Shown here: positions 7,166-15,908 of the stretch, piece by piece
How the letters are laid out: each line of letters starts with the position of its first letter
Position numbering within the stretch: the first letter of the stretch is position 1
From: CAYYFX01 sp964571855
GTDB taxonomy: Bacteria > ARS69
DNA length: 64,000 bases
Reading direction: 5' to 3'
NCBI GenBank assembly: GCA_964571855.1
Contig: CAZNDO010000001.1
Span: 620,001 to 684,000 of the forward strand
Made by a program: the position numbers and the translations under genes
The notes under the pieces: generated by a model
Database searches by the model: none
Told to the model about the DNA's origin: nothing
The model's input: the letters and a program-made list of their open reading frames with translations, nothing else

Positions 7166-9237
7166 TCGTCCCCCCTCGGTTGCACGCGGCGATCGAACAG
7201 GAGGATGCCCCGCGCCGCGTCCACCGCATCGTGCGTGCCGGCCAGCGCCAGGCAGTCCCCCGCGCGAAGCGCCTCGCGGGCGGTGGGGACGATCACGCCC
7301 TCGGACCCGCGCACGATGGCCAGCACCGTGGCGCCGGTCCGGCCGCGCAGGTCCAGGTCCGCCAGCGTCTTCCCCACCGCGGGATGCTCCGGCGCGAGGG
7401 TGATGGCCACCGGCTCGCCCAGACCCGGGAGGAACGTGCGCACGCTGTCGAGCTGCGGCGCGGCCGCCCCGTGGCCGCTTCGCGATTGCTTCGCGAGTAC
7501 TTCGACGATCATACGCGCTCCGGCCCGCACGTGTCCCTGCAAATTCGTGGCGCTCCGCCAGAAGGCGATTGCAAGCGCGACAACCAGGCCGCCGCCCACG
7601 AGCGCGGTCTCGGGTCCCTGCAGGAACGGTTGCGTGATCGCCAGGAGCAACAGGACGATCGGCAGGACGATCGCGATCTGCAACGTGACGATGAACGCGC
7701 GCCGCGGGGCGTCGGCCAGGTCCACGCGGTCGTCCCCGGCCGCGGGCAGGACGATCTCGGCCAGGGTCATGCCCAGCCGGTTCGCGGTGCGGAAGATGCC
7801 GACGCCCAGCGGCACCGCGATCGCGGCGGCCGCCGCCATCACCAGGATGCGGGCGGGCAGGTCGCCGATGCCTAACGTCCGCTGCGCCCAGGGCGCCACG
7901 GCGACGGTGGCCGGCGCGAGCCCGATGGCCAGGCCGGCCAGGAGCGCGGCGTCCAGGAGCAGCAGGCCGGCCAGCGTCCGCACGGTGCTGACGGAGGATC
8001 TCGGTCGCGCGGCCATGGCCAGCCGCTCCACCCAGCTCCCGTAGAGCGCGGCGAACGTCTGGAGGCGGCGCGGGAGCTTGCGGTCCACGAGGCGGGCGGC
8101 GGAGCCCGAAGCGCGGATGAGGGCCGGGGTCGTGAGGGTGGTGATGGCGGAGACGGCGACGGCCACGGGGTAGAGGAACGAGCCCGTAGCCCCGAGCTGG
8201 ATCCCGAGGGCGGCGATGATGAATGAGAACTCGCCGATCTGCGCGAGGCTCATGCCGGCGGCAACCGACGTCCGGACTCCCTGCCCCGCCAGGAACGCGC
8301 CGATGCTCACCCCCACGATCTTGCCCACGACCACGACGAGGAGCAGGACCACCACCGCCACCCAGTGCTGCAGCACGAGCGCGGGGTCGATGAGCATGCC
8401 GACCGAGACGAAGAAGATCGCGGCGAACATGTCGCGGATGGGCCGGATCAGGTTCTCGACGCGGTGCCCCTCGCCGGACTCCGCGACGAGGGCGCCCGCG
8501 ATGAACGCGCCCAGCGCCACGGAGTACCCGAACCTGTGCGCGAGGAGGGACACGCCGAAGCAGAGTCCGGCGGCGGCCACGACGGTCGTCTCGGGCCGAT
8601 CGAGCCGGACGATGGCCCGGAAAGCCCGCGGGACGCCCAGGATCCCGATCACGAGGAGTGCGGCCAGGAACGCGGCGAGCCGCGCGGAGGAGCGCAGCAG
8701 CACGTCGAAGCTGGCATCGCCCCCGACCGCGACCGCGGTCACCATCGCCATGAACAGGACCGCGATGAGGTCCTCCACGATGAGGACGCCCACGACGAGG
8801 TCGCGCAGCCGGCCGCGCACGCGCTCCTCGTCGAAGACCTTCGCGATGATCGTGGTGCTGGAGATCGCCACGCACCCGCCGGCGAACACGCTCTCGAGGA
8901 CCGTCCACCCGAGCATCCGGCCCGCGAGGAAGCCGAGCCACACCATGAAGCCCGTCTGGACGACAGCCGTGAGGACGGCCGGCCCCGAGGACAGGAGCTT
9001 CCGGATGCTGAACTCCAGCCCGAGCGAGAACATCAGCAGGATGACGCCGAGCTCGGAGAGCGTCTGCACCACCTTCGGATCGCCCACGAGCGGGATCGGC
9101 ACGTGGGGCCCGATGAGCAGCCCGGCCAGGACGTAGCCGAGCACGCCGGGCTGGTGCAGGCGCTGGAAGAGGACCGTGGCGACCGCGGCCACGCACAGGA
9201 CCAGCGCGAGCGACGACAGGAAGTGGGAGTGGTCCAT
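7162..9237 (-). CDS. Kef-type monovalent cation:proton antiporter (CPA2)
   Basis: The product is 691 residues. About twelve membrane helices of the Na+/H+ exchanger fold occupy residues 5-390, including the typical early run QPGVLGYVLAGLLIGPH and LSELGVILLMFSLGLEF. A further group of helices lies around residues 410-560. The C-terminal 90 residues match a TrkA-C (RCK-C) ligand domain with the pattern PAVGKTLADLDLRGRTGATV. No NAD-binding TrkA-N domain is visible between, which differs from KefB/KefC. The ATG is preceded by TACACC and exactly 6 bases, the leaderless spacing seen at other genes here. It is co-transcribed with the acetyltransferase gene. Confidence 0.88.
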   Translation of the reverse strand: MDHSHFLSSLALVLCVAAVATVLFQRLHQPGVLGYVLAGLLIGPHVPIPLVGDPKVVQTLSELGVILLMFSLGLEFSIRKLLSSGPAVLTAVVQTGFMVWLGFLAGRMLGWTVLESVFAGGCVAISSTTIIAKVFDEERVRGRLRDLVVGVLIVEDLIAVLFMAMVTAVAVGGDASFDVLLRSSARLAAFLAALLVIGILGVPRAFRAIVRLDRPETTVVAAAGLCFGVSLLAHRFGYSVALGAFIAGALVAESGEGHRVENLIRPIRDMFAAIFFVSVGMLIDPALVLQHWVAVVVLLLVVVVGKIVGVSIGAFLAGQGVRTSVAAGMSLAQIGEFSFIIAALGIQLGATGSFLYPVAVAVSAITTLTTPALIRASGSAARLVDRKLPRRLQTFAALYGSWVERLAMAARPRSSVSTVRTLAGLLLLDAALLAGLAIGLAPATVAVAPWAQRTLGIGDLPARILVMAAAAAIAVPLGVGIFRTANRLGMTLAEIVLPAAGDDRVDLADAPRRAFIVTLQIAIVLPIVLLLLAITQPFLQGPETALVGGGLVVALAIAFWRSATNLQGHVRAGARMIVEVLAKQSRSGHGAAAPQLDSVRTFLPGLGEPVAITLAPEHPAVGKTLADLDLRGRTGATVLAIVRGSEGVIVPTAREALRAGDCLALAGTHDAVDAARGILLFDRRVQPRGDE

Positions 9238-9243
9238 GGAAGG

Positions 9244-9249
9244 GGTGTA
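9244..9249 (-). promoter_or_regulatory. Possible -10 box of a leaderless promoter for the antiporter gene
   Basis: On the minus strand TACACC lies exactly 6 bases before the ATG at 9237, and no Shine-Dalgarno is present. The same hexamer is the -10 of another promoter in this window (33634-33639). No good -35 was found at 17 bases, so this call is weaker than the other leaderless cases. Confidence 0.35.
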
Positions 9250-9331
9250 TCACGCTTTGCGGCGCTCCGGGAGCCCGCTTCACGGGGGCCGCCGGGGCGC
9301 ATCGGGGGCGGTGTGGGGTGCGGCTCCGGGG

Positions 9332-9360
9332 CTGACGGGCGGGCGGGCGATCCGTAAACT
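9332..9360 (+). promoter_or_regulatory. Leaderless promoter of the nucleotidyltransferase gene
   Basis: CTGACG (9332-9337), a 17-base spacer and TAAACT (9355-9360) are followed by 6 bases and the ATG at 9367. Transcription would begin at or next to the start codon. There is no Shine-Dalgarno. Confidence 0.65.
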
Positions 9361-9366
9361 CCCCCC

Positions 9367-9882
9367 ATGCAATCCCCCGGCACGCCCGGACCGATGGAGC
9401 GAGTCCTCCGCGCCTTGAACGACGCCGGCGTCCGCTACCTCGTCGTCGGCGACGTGGCGGTGGTGCTGCACGGGCGCCTGCGGACGACGGCGGACCTGGA
9501 CCTTTGGGTGGAGTTGTCGCCCGCGAACCTGCAGCGCGCGGTGGGCGCCCTCGCGACACTCGGCTACCGGCCCCGGGCACCCGTCCGGCTGGAGGACTTC
9601 GCGGATCCCGCCACGCGCGAGAGCTGGGTCGTCGAGAAGGGCCTGATCGTCTGCTCCCTCTGGCACCCGGAGTCCCCGCTGGAGCTGGACCTCTTCGTCC
9701 ACGAGCCGTTCGACTTCGAGCAGGCGAACGGCCGCGGCGTGGCCGTGACGCTGGAGTCCACCGGGATCCGGGTCATCGGGCTGGACGATCTCCTGGCGAT
9801 GAAGCGGGATGCGGGCCGGCCACAGGACCTGGAGGACGTGCGCGATCTCGAGGCGATCCGCGACGAGCAGCGTCGTGGCTGA
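9367..9882 (+). CDS. Nucleotidyltransferase-fold protein, AbiEii-like
   Basis: The product is 171 residues. Residues 23-48 hold the family signature of AbiEii/DUF1814-type enzymes: RYLVVGDVAVVLHG, then RTTADLDLWV, with the paired Asp 43 and 45. The usual VGG is VGD here. The late segment IRVIGLDDLLAMKRDAGRPQDLEDV is the typical closing motif of such proteins. AbiEii enzymes act as toxins in type IV toxin-antitoxin systems, but solitary relatives have other roles. The start is supported by a promoter whose -10 lies 6 bases upstream. The gene overlaps the next small gene by 8 bases, suggesting a two-gene unit. Confidence 0.8.
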   Translation: MQSPGTPGPMERVLRALNDAGVRYLVVGDVAVVLHGRLRTTADLDLWVELSPANLQRAVGALATLGYRPRAPVRLEDFADPATRESWVVEKGLIVCSLWHPESPLELDLFVHEPFDFEQANGRGVAVTLESTGIRVIGLDDLLAMKRDAGRPQDLEDVRDLEAIRDEQRRG

Positions 9883-10066
9883 GGCCGCGCGCCCGCCGGG
9901 CGACGAATTCCCGGACCGGAGCCGGGAGGAGCACCGGCGACGACAGGCGCTCAACGGCTTGCGGCTCGAGCCCGCCGAGCGGCTGCGCTGGCTCGAGACC
10001 ACGATGGAGGAACTGCGCCGCTGGGTGGGGCGGGCGCGGCCCGGAGGGCCCGGCCGGAAAGACTGA
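9875..10066 (+). CDS. Small partner protein of the nucleotidyltransferase
   Basis: The product is 63 residues from a GTG that lies inside the end of the preceding gene. It is highly charged and helical: PDRSREEHRRRQALNGLRL, then EPAERLRWLETTMEELRRWV. Short proteins with this PAERLRWLE-type helix commonly sit beside AbiEii-like nucleotidyltransferases; that link is from memory. An antitoxin or subunit role is inference. The gene ends 15 bases before the convergent regulator gene. Confidence 0.62.
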   Translation: MAEAARPPGDEFPDRSREEHRRRQALNGLRLEPAERLRWLETTMEELRRWVGRARPGGPGRKD

Positions 10067-10081
10067 GGCGGAGTGCCCCGA

Positions 10082-10822
10082 TCAGCGCGCCAGGTCGCGC
10101 AGCTTGGCCGAAGCGGCGCGGCTGGCGACCACCGTGCTCCCGTCGTCCAGCCGGATGGCCAGGCGGCGATCGTCGTGCGCGCGCATCTGCTGCACGCGGT
10201 CCAGGTTCACCATGTGCGACCGATGCACGCGCACGAAGCGCTTCGGGTCCAGGCGCCGCTCCAGATCCTCCAGCGTGAGCCGGAGCAGGTGGCTGCCGGA
10301 GCGCGTGTGGATCTGCACGTAGTCTCCCGCGGCCTCGGCGCGCGTCACGTCCGCCACGGCCACGGGGACGATGCGGTCGCCGGTGCGCACGAAGAGGCGC
10401 TCCAGGAACCCCTCGCGCAGGACGTCCCTTGCCCGCGCGGCCGCGGAGGCCTCGCCGTCGCGGTCGCGGCGCTCCGCCAGCCGCTCGATGGCCTTGCGGA
10501 AGCGCTCCGGGCCGAACGGCTTCACGAGGTAGTCCACCGCCCCCAGCTCGAACGCGGCCACGGCGTACTGCTCGTATGCCGTGGTGAACACGATCGCCGG
10601 ATCGCCGCGGAGGCGCTCCAGGGCCTCGATCCCCGACAGCTCCGGCATCCGCACGTCCAGGAACACGAGGTCCGGCGTCAGCTCCTCCAGGAGCCGCAGC
10701 GCCGTGCGCCCGTCCCCGGCCTCGCCGACCACCTCGATCCAGTCCACGCCGGCGAGGAAGTCCCGCAGCGTCCGCCGCGCGAGCGGCTCGTCCTCCACGA
10801 TCATCGCCCGGGTGCGGCTCAT
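10082..10822 (-). CDS. LytTR-family response regulator
   Basis: The product is 246 residues. The receiver domain (residues 5-120) has the acidic pair E10/D11, phosphoacceptor Asp 56 in VFLDVRMPELSG, and the KPF motif near residue 103. The C-terminal half (about 140-240) is a LytTR DNA-binding domain, with AAGDYVQIHT and VRVHRSHMVNL as its hallmarks. The ATG overlaps the stop of the kinase gene (ATGA) and has GGAGG upstream, so the two are translated together. It presumably controls membrane- or envelope-related genes when phosphorylated by the neighbouring kinase; targets are unknown. Confidence 0.93.
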   Translation of the reverse strand: MSRTRAMIVEDEPLARRTLRDFLAGVDWIEVVGEAGDGRTALRLLEELTPDLVFLDVRMPELSGIEALERLRGDPAIVFTTAYEQYAVAAFELGAVDYLVKPFGPERFRKAIERLAERRDRDGEASAAARARDVLREGFLERLFVRTGDRIVPVAVADVTRAEAAGDYVQIHTRSGSHLLRLTLEDLERRLDPKRFVRVHRSHMVNLDRVQQMRAHDDRRLAIRLDDGSTVVASRAASAKLRDLAR

Positions 10823-11949
10823 CCCTCCTCCGTGCGCGCGCCGCCGGCCGGAATGCGCAGCGCCACGCGGAAGCCTGCGCCCGGGGCGGTCTCGATGTCC
10901 AGACGCGCGCGATCGCCGTGCAGCGAGTGGAGGCGCTCGCGAACGAGGCGAAGGCCGAGCCCGGGGCCGCGATCCGGCGCCGCCGCGCCGTTCCCGTCGT
11001 CCACGACCTCGAGCGACAGGACGCCGTCCCTCCGGCCGGCGCGCACCTCCACGGTGGCGCCGCTCGCGCGCGGCGACACCGCGTGACGCACGGCGTTCTC
11101 CACGAGCGGTTGCAGGCAGAACGCGGGGACCGGTTCGTCCAGCACGTCCGGCTCCGCGCGGAGCGTGACGCGCAGACGATCCCCCAGCCGCAGCCGTTCC
11201 AGCTCCAGGTACGTCGTGATGAACTCCCACTCCTGCCGCAGGCGCACCTCGTCCATCCCGTCGTGGTGCACGCGGAGCGCGTACCGCATCAGATCCCCGA
11301 ACTGTTCGAGCGCGAGCTCCGCGCGGCCGGGGTCGTGACGGATGAGCGCCAGCAGCGAGTGCAGCGTGTTGAAGAGGAAGTGCGGGTTCAACTGCGCGCG
11401 CAACGCCTGCAGCTCCGCCTGCGTCACGAGCGCCTCCGCGCGCGCGGCCCGCGCCTCCTCCGCGCGGAGCCGCTCCCGCGATCCGGCCGCATGCCCCACC
11501 GCCGCGAGCACCGCGTACACGAGCAGCGCGAGGAGGACCTGCCACGCCAGCACCGCCGGATCGTAGCCGGGACCGCGGGGGGCGCCGGTGGCAACCCGGT
11601 TCACGACCAGCACGAAGTCCAGGAGTGCGGTTCGCGCGATCTCCAGCGGGCGGTACGCCCAGCCGTGCTTCTCCAGGCCGGCAACCGTCCCGAAGAGGAA
11701 GAGCTTGGCCGCCGCGGCCGCGAGCGCGAAGACGGGAGCGAGCACCAGGTGCGGCCGCCACGACCCCGCGGCCGCGATCCCCGCGCGCCACCCGAGCCGC
11801 AGCGGCACGACGCCCAGCACGGCCTCCGGGAGCACGTTCGCCAGCGCCCCGGGGACCACCGCGCCCCACGGAAGACCCATCATGCGGAACACGAGCACGT
11901 ACATCGCGAGGTACGGCAGCCACGCGATCCCGTACAGCCGGGCTACCAT
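10819..11949 (-). CDS. LytS/YehU-type sensor histidine kinase
   Basis: The product is 376 residues. Four or five hydrophobic helices fill residues 1-155. A short coiled segment follows, then the His_kinase motif AQLNPHFLFNTLHSLL with His 190. The HATPase part shows the N box FCLQPLVENAVRHA near residue 280 and the G box GPGLGLRLVRERL near 340. This is the class of kinase that pairs with LytTR regulators. Its ATG overlaps the stop of the CIA30 protein gene by 7 bases, and its stop overlaps the regulator start. There is no periplasmic sensor domain of note, so the signal is probably sensed in the membrane. Confidence 0.92.
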   Translation of the reverse strand: MVARLYGIAWLPYLAMYVLVFRMMGLPWGAVVPGALANVLPEAVLGVVPLRLGWRAGIAAAGSWRPHLVLAPVFALAAAAAKLFLFGTVAGLEKHGWAYRPLEIARTALLDFVLVVNRVATGAPRGPGYDPAVLAWQVLLALLVYAVLAAVGHAAGSRERLRAEEARAARAEALVTQAELQALRAQLNPHFLFNTLHSLLALIRHDPGRAELALEQFGDLMRYALRVHHDGMDEVRLRQEWEFITTYLELERLRLGDRLRVTLRAEPDVLDEPVPAFCLQPLVENAVRHAVSPRASGATVEVRAGRRDGVLSLEVVDDGNGAAAPDRGPGLGLRLVRERLHSLHGDRARLDIETAPGAGFRVALRIPAGGARTEEG

Positions 11950-13094
11950 GGCAGCGGCGCCGACCCGCGATCCGGAATGTCGTCGCTCGGGCTCATCGCG
12001 GAGCCGACCGTGGCGATGATGCGCACGGAGGGCCCGTCTCCCAGCAGGGCACGCGGCACGCCGAAGAAGAGCGCGCGCTCGTCCCGGTCCACGCCGAACA
12101 GGAGCTCCTCGCGGGCGAGCGAGCCCATGTCGGCGCGGGCGACGCCCGCGGAGTCGGCCACGCCGAAGCTGCCCTGCCAACGGTCGCCCACGCGGAAGAG
12201 GTACGCGGTGGCCAGGCGGTCGAACCGGAACTCGCGGTTCGTTCCCCACCAGGCGGTGCCGTTCGCGGGGTCTGCGTCGATGTCCATGGCGACGTTGAAG
12301 CCGAGGAAGTCCTGCCGCGGCTCGTCCTCGAGGACGACCTTGAACCAGATGCGGTCCGTGGAAGGATCGGCATGGTACCACAGCGATCGTGCGTCCGGCA
12401 GGCGGGGCCGGTACGCGTCGGCCGCGGGGTCCTCGGCGAGGGCACGCCAGGGGAAACCGGCCACCGTCCGGGCGGGAGCGAGATCCAGGATCGCGGCGTA
12501 CACCGGTTCGCGGTCCGCAAGGAGCAGCGATACGTCGTCGATCTCCACGTCCACCTCGGTCTCCACGCCGGGCGGCGTCGTGACGCCCAGGTACCATGCG
12601 TCGCGCGCGTCCCAGGGCGGCGCCTTCCCCGCGGGCAGGTGGCTCTCCAGTTCCGCGAACGGGATCTCGATCGTCTGCCAGTCCCCGCGCGGGCGGATCG
12701 GCGCCATCCGATTGTCCGGCGTGCCGTTCGTCTGTCCGTGCCGGAACCCGACCTCCAGGCCGTCGGCGCGACCGCGGATCCGCATCCGGAGGCGGTCGAA
12801 CGCGGAGAGATCGACGGGTGCGCCGCGCGGATCCAGCGGCACCCACGCGCCGGCCACGACGAACCCGGCGGCGCCCTTCGCGGCCCGGCCGGCGATGCGC
12901 AGCGCGCCGCGTCGCGGCTCGAGGGAGACATGCGAGGAGCCGCCGTACTGCTCGTCGGTGATGGGCACCCAGGCCAGGCCCGTGTGCGCGATCAGGTCGC
13001 CGTCCTCGAAGTCGTCGATGACCCGGCCGGGGGCCGGAAGGGTGAACAGGAGCGACGCCAGGAACGCCGCCTTGCCGGGGGAGATCGTACGCAT
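11943..13094 (-). CDS. Secreted CIA30-domain protein with a CBM9-like second half
   Basis: The product is 383 residues with a signal peptide (1-25). Residues 26-180 match a CIA30-type jelly-roll: RVIDDFEDGDLIAHTGLAW, later WVPLDPRGAPVDLSAFDRL and GDWQTIEIPFAELESHL. The second half (about 205-375) resembles a CBM9/DOMON sandwich with WFKVVLEDEP and VAMDIDADPANGTAWWG. Both folds usually bind sugars or other small ligands. The ATG has GGAGGCG upstream. The gene overlaps the sensor kinase gene, so a ligand-binding role feeding the two-component system is possible but unproven. Confidence 0.72.
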   Translation of the reverse strand: MRTISPGKAAFLASLLFTLPAPGRVIDDFEDGDLIAHTGLAWVPITDEQYGGSSHVSLEPRRGALRIAGRAAKGAAGFVVAGAWVPLDPRGAPVDLSAFDRLRMRIRGRADGLEVGFRHGQTNGTPDNRMAPIRPRGDWQTIEIPFAELESHLPAGKAPPWDARDAWYLGVTTPPGVETEVDVEIDDVSLLLADREPVYAAILDLAPARTVAGFPWRALAEDPAADAYRPRLPDARSLWYHADPSTDRIWFKVVLEDEPRQDFLGFNVAMDIDADPANGTAWWGTNREFRFDRLATAYLFRVGDRWQGSFGVADSAGVARADMGSLAREELLFGVDRDERALFFGVPRALLGDGPSVRIIATVGSAMSPSDDIPDRGSAPLPW

Positions 13095-13242
13095 CGTTTC
13101 GCCTCCGTGAGCGGTCCGGGAGGCTCGAAACCTACGGGCCGGGCCCCGCGGGCGCGGGGCCGTTGCGACGAGGCGGCGGACGGTCCCGCCGATCGGGCCC
13201 CCGCGGCGGCCGGTGGCGACGGCGGGGCGCCCGGGAACGCGA

Positions 13243-13273
13243 AACGGCGGGAGCCTTGCCGGCCCCCGCCGTT
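13243..13273 (-). terminator. GC hairpin terminator after hppA
   Basis: A 13-base-pair stem with one mismatch (AACGGCGGG... pairing with ...CCCGCCGTT) and a 5-base loop lies 62 bases past the stop of the pyrophosphatase gene. Downstream on the minus strand the T tract is weak (TTTCGCGTT). Confidence 0.55.
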
Positions 13274-13334
13274 CCATCGTTCGTGCCGGCGCGGCGCGTT
13301 CCGGCCCGGGGGGCCGGCCCGCGGCCTCCGCGGC

Positions 13335-15659
13335 CTACTGCAGCACGGCCACCAGCAGCAGCTTCAGCAGCCCCTGGCCGCCGTTGACGCCCAGCGTCAC
13401 GGCCACGGTGGCGATGGACACCATGCTGATGAGCTTGATGAGGATGTTCAGCGACGGCCCGGAGGTGTCCTTGAACGGGTCGCCCACGGTGTCGCCGATG
13501 ACGGCGGCGCCGTGCCGCGGGTTCTTGGAGTCCTCCTTGCGCGCCACCGGATTGCCCTTCGCGTCCACGTACTGGCCGGCGGCGTTCTTCAGGTACTTGC
13601 CGCCCAGCTCGCCGGACTCGATCCACTTCTTCGCGTTGTCCCAGCTCCCGCCGGCGTTCGCCATGTAGATGGCCACCGCGAAGCCCGTGGCCAGGCCGCC
13701 CGCGAGCATGCCCACCACGCCGCCCACGCCGAAGAGGATGCCCACGATCACCGGCGCCACGATGGCGAGCATGGACGGGACGACCATCTTCTTGATGGCG
13801 CCCTCGGTGGAGATGTCCACGCAGCGCGCGTAGTCCGGCGTGGCCTTGCCTTCCATGATGCCGGCGATCTCGCGGAACTGGCGGCGCACCTCCTCCACCA
13901 TCACGAGCGCCGCGCGACCCACTGCCGTCATGGTCATGGCGCCGAACACGAACACCAGCAGCGCGCCGATGAACATGCCGCTGATCACCATGGGATCCGT
14001 GAGCGAGATGCTGGCGAAGAACGTCTCCGCGCTCTGGTCGCCGCGCACGAGCGTGGTGAACGTGGCGATGAGCGCCAGCGCCGTGAGCGCGGCCGAGCCG
14101 ATGGCGAACCCCTTGCCGATGGCCGCCGTGGTGTTGCCGAGGCTGTCCAGCGCGTCCGTGCGCTTGCGGACCTCGTCGCCCAGGTGGCTCATCTCGGCGT
14201 TGCCGCCGGCGTTGTCCGCGATGGGACCGTACGCGTCGGTGGCCAGCGTGACGCCGAGCGTGGAGAGCATGCCCACCGCCGCCAGCGCCACGCCGTACAG
14301 GCCGAGGCTGGCGTCCGCGAAGCCGCCCGCGAGCCCGTAGGCGAGCGCCGTGCCGATCGCGATCGTGACGATGGGGATCCAGGTGGACATCATGCCCACC
14401 GCGATGCCGCCGATGATCACCGTGGCGGGACCGGTGGCGGATGCCTCGGCCACTTCCTGCGTGGGCCGGAAGTCGTACGCCGTGTAGTGCTCGGAGCCGT
14501 TGCCGATGATGAGGCCGGCCACGAGGCCCACGACGCTGGCGAGCCACACGCCCCACCAGGTGGCGCCGGCGATCTGGTCGTACACGCCGGCGAAGCAGAC
14601 ATAGCAGATCACGCCGGCCGCGAGCCCCACGCCGATGGACGCCGTGTTCACGCCGCGATGCAGCGAGTGCAGCAGCTCCTTGAGGGTGGCGTTCTCCTTC
14701 GTGCGCACGAGCTGGCAGCCGACGATCGAGAGGAAGACGCCGGCGGCCGCGATGCCGATGGGCGCGATGATCATGGTCCACGCCGCCTCGCGGTGCCCCA
14801 GGCTGATGGCCGCCGCCGCCGCGAGCGCGATGGCCGCGAGGATGGAGCCCTTGTAGGACTCGTACAGGTCGGCGCCCATGCCGGCCACGTCGCCCACGTT
14901 GTCGCCGACGTTGTCGGCGATCGTGGCGGGGTTGCGCGGATCGTCCTCGGGGATGCCGGCCTCCACCTTGCCCACGAGGTCGGCACCCACGTCGGCCGCC
15001 TTCGTGAAGATGCCGCCGCCCACGCGCGCGAAGAGCGCCACCATGGACGCGCCCATCCCGAAGCTCACCATCACCTGCCCCACGAGCGCGGGACGATCCG
15101 GCGCGATCACGGCGAAGAGCGCCAGCCACGCCACGATGAACAGGAGCCCGATGCCCACCACGGAGAGGCCCATCACCGAGCCGGCCTTGAACGCCACCTG
15201 CAGGCCGGCGTTGAGGCCGTTCTTCTCGTCCGTGCACGCCCAGGCCGTGCGGCTGGACGCGTGCGTGGCGATGTTCATGCCGTTCCAGCCCGTGTAGAAG
15301 CTGCAGAGGCCGCCGGTGACGAAGCCGAGGAAGATCAGGAAGACCCACATGGCGCCTTCCGTGCGCATGAGGTCGAAGTTCGCGCCGAAGGCGACGACGG
15401 CGCCCACGAGGAGCAGCACGGGGACCACGACCTTGAACTGCCGGCCGAGGTACGCCATGGCGCCGGTCCGCACGTAGCTGGCGATCTCCCGCATGCGGTC
15501 GTTGCCGGGGGCGGCGCGCAGGACGTCGCTGCGGTACTTGAACGCCATTCCCAGCGCGGCGAGACCGCCGAGGAGGCCGAGGAGCAGCATCGTCCAGAAG
15601 ATGTCGGTCACGGGCGCCGCGGCCGCGGCGGTCTCCATGGCCATCTGCGTTTCCTGCAT
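13335..15659 (-). CDS. hppA: Membrane-bound cation-pumping pyrophosphatase, K+-dependent type
   Basis: The product is 774 residues with about sixteen membrane helices. It hydrolyses pyrophosphate and pumps H+ or Na+ across the inner membrane. The catalytic DVGADLVGKVEAGIPEDDPR segment and the DNVGDNVGD motif are intact near residue 245. In LDSLGNTTAAIGKGFAIGSA the two diagnostic positions are Ala and Gly; the K+-independent class has Lys and Thr there, so this is the K+-dependent class, which contains both Na+ and H+ pumps. The ATG has GGAGAAAA upstream. Length and motifs are complete. Confidence 0.96.
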   Translation of the reverse strand: MQETQMAMETAAAAAPVTDIFWTMLLLGLLGGLAALGMAFKYRSDVLRAAPGNDRMREIASYVRTGAMAYLGRQFKVVVPVLLLVGAVVAFGANFDLMRTEGAMWVFLIFLGFVTGGLCSFYTGWNGMNIATHASSRTAWACTDEKNGLNAGLQVAFKAGSVMGLSVVGIGLLFIVAWLALFAVIAPDRPALVGQVMVSFGMGASMVALFARVGGGIFTKAADVGADLVGKVEAGIPEDDPRNPATIADNVGDNVGDVAGMGADLYESYKGSILAAIALAAAAAISLGHREAAWTMIIAPIGIAAAGVFLSIVGCQLVRTKENATLKELLHSLHRGVNTASIGVGLAAGVICYVCFAGVYDQIAGATWWGVWLASVVGLVAGLIIGNGSEHYTAYDFRPTQEVAEASATGPATVIIGGIAVGMMSTWIPIVTIAIGTALAYGLAGGFADASLGLYGVALAAVGMLSTLGVTLATDAYGPIADNAGGNAEMSHLGDEVRKRTDALDSLGNTTAAIGKGFAIGSAALTALALIATFTTLVRGDQSAETFFASISLTDPMVISGMFIGALLVFVFGAMTMTAVGRAALVMVEEVRRQFREIAGIMEGKATPDYARCVDISTEGAIKKMVVPSMLAIVAPVIVGILFGVGGVVGMLAGGLATGFAVAIYMANAGGSWDNAKKWIESGELGGKYLKNAAGQYVDAKGNPVARKEDSKNPRHGAAVIGDTVGDPFKDTSGPSLNILIKLISMVSIATVAVTLGVNGGQGLLKLLLVAVLQ

Positions 15660-15829
15660 TCGGGTTTTCTCCGTAGTTATCCCCGGGGAACGGTCCGCTC
15701 GGGAACCGCCCGAACAGGGGAACCGCCTGGGCTTGGGAAACCGTCTCGGCGGGGGAGGGCCCGGGCTGCCGGTCTCCCCGGAGGTCGGGGAGCCGTCTCG
15801 GCCGGGCTCCGCGGCCGGAGCGACCGAAC
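15660..15829 (-). other. Long leader of hppA with repeated GGAACCG-type words
   Basis: If the promoter at 15830-15859 is used, hppA has a leader of about 165 bases. On the plus strand it contains GGGAACCGCC twice (near 15701 and 15718), then ACCGTCTCGGC and GCCGTCTCGGC (near 15740 and 15791), and a CTCCCCG/CGGGGAG stem. I recognise no known riboswitch. Confidence 0.3.
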
Positions 15830-15859
15830 GTTATACCGTACAACGGGGCGAACGGACAA
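15830..15859 (-). promoter_or_regulatory. Candidate promoter of hppA
   Basis: On the minus strand TTGTCC (15859-15854), an 18-base spacer and TATAAC (15835-15830). This small AT-richer island stands out in very GC-rich surroundings. Confidence 0.5.
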
Positions 15860-15908
15860 CTGGGCTCGTGGCCGGGGGGCGGACGCGGGGGCCGATCGGA
15901 GGCCGGGC

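Noticed and set aside
5750..8044. Open frame of 764 codons on the plus strand
   Set aside because: Low-complexity Arg/Ser/Pro/Ala product, antisense to the acetyltransferase and antiporter genes and out of frame with the nucleotidyltransferase gene.
15660..15829. Possible riboswitch in the hppA leader
   Set aside because: The repeated GGAACCG and CCGTCTCGG words and one small stem do not match a riboswitch class I know; kept only as a described leader.
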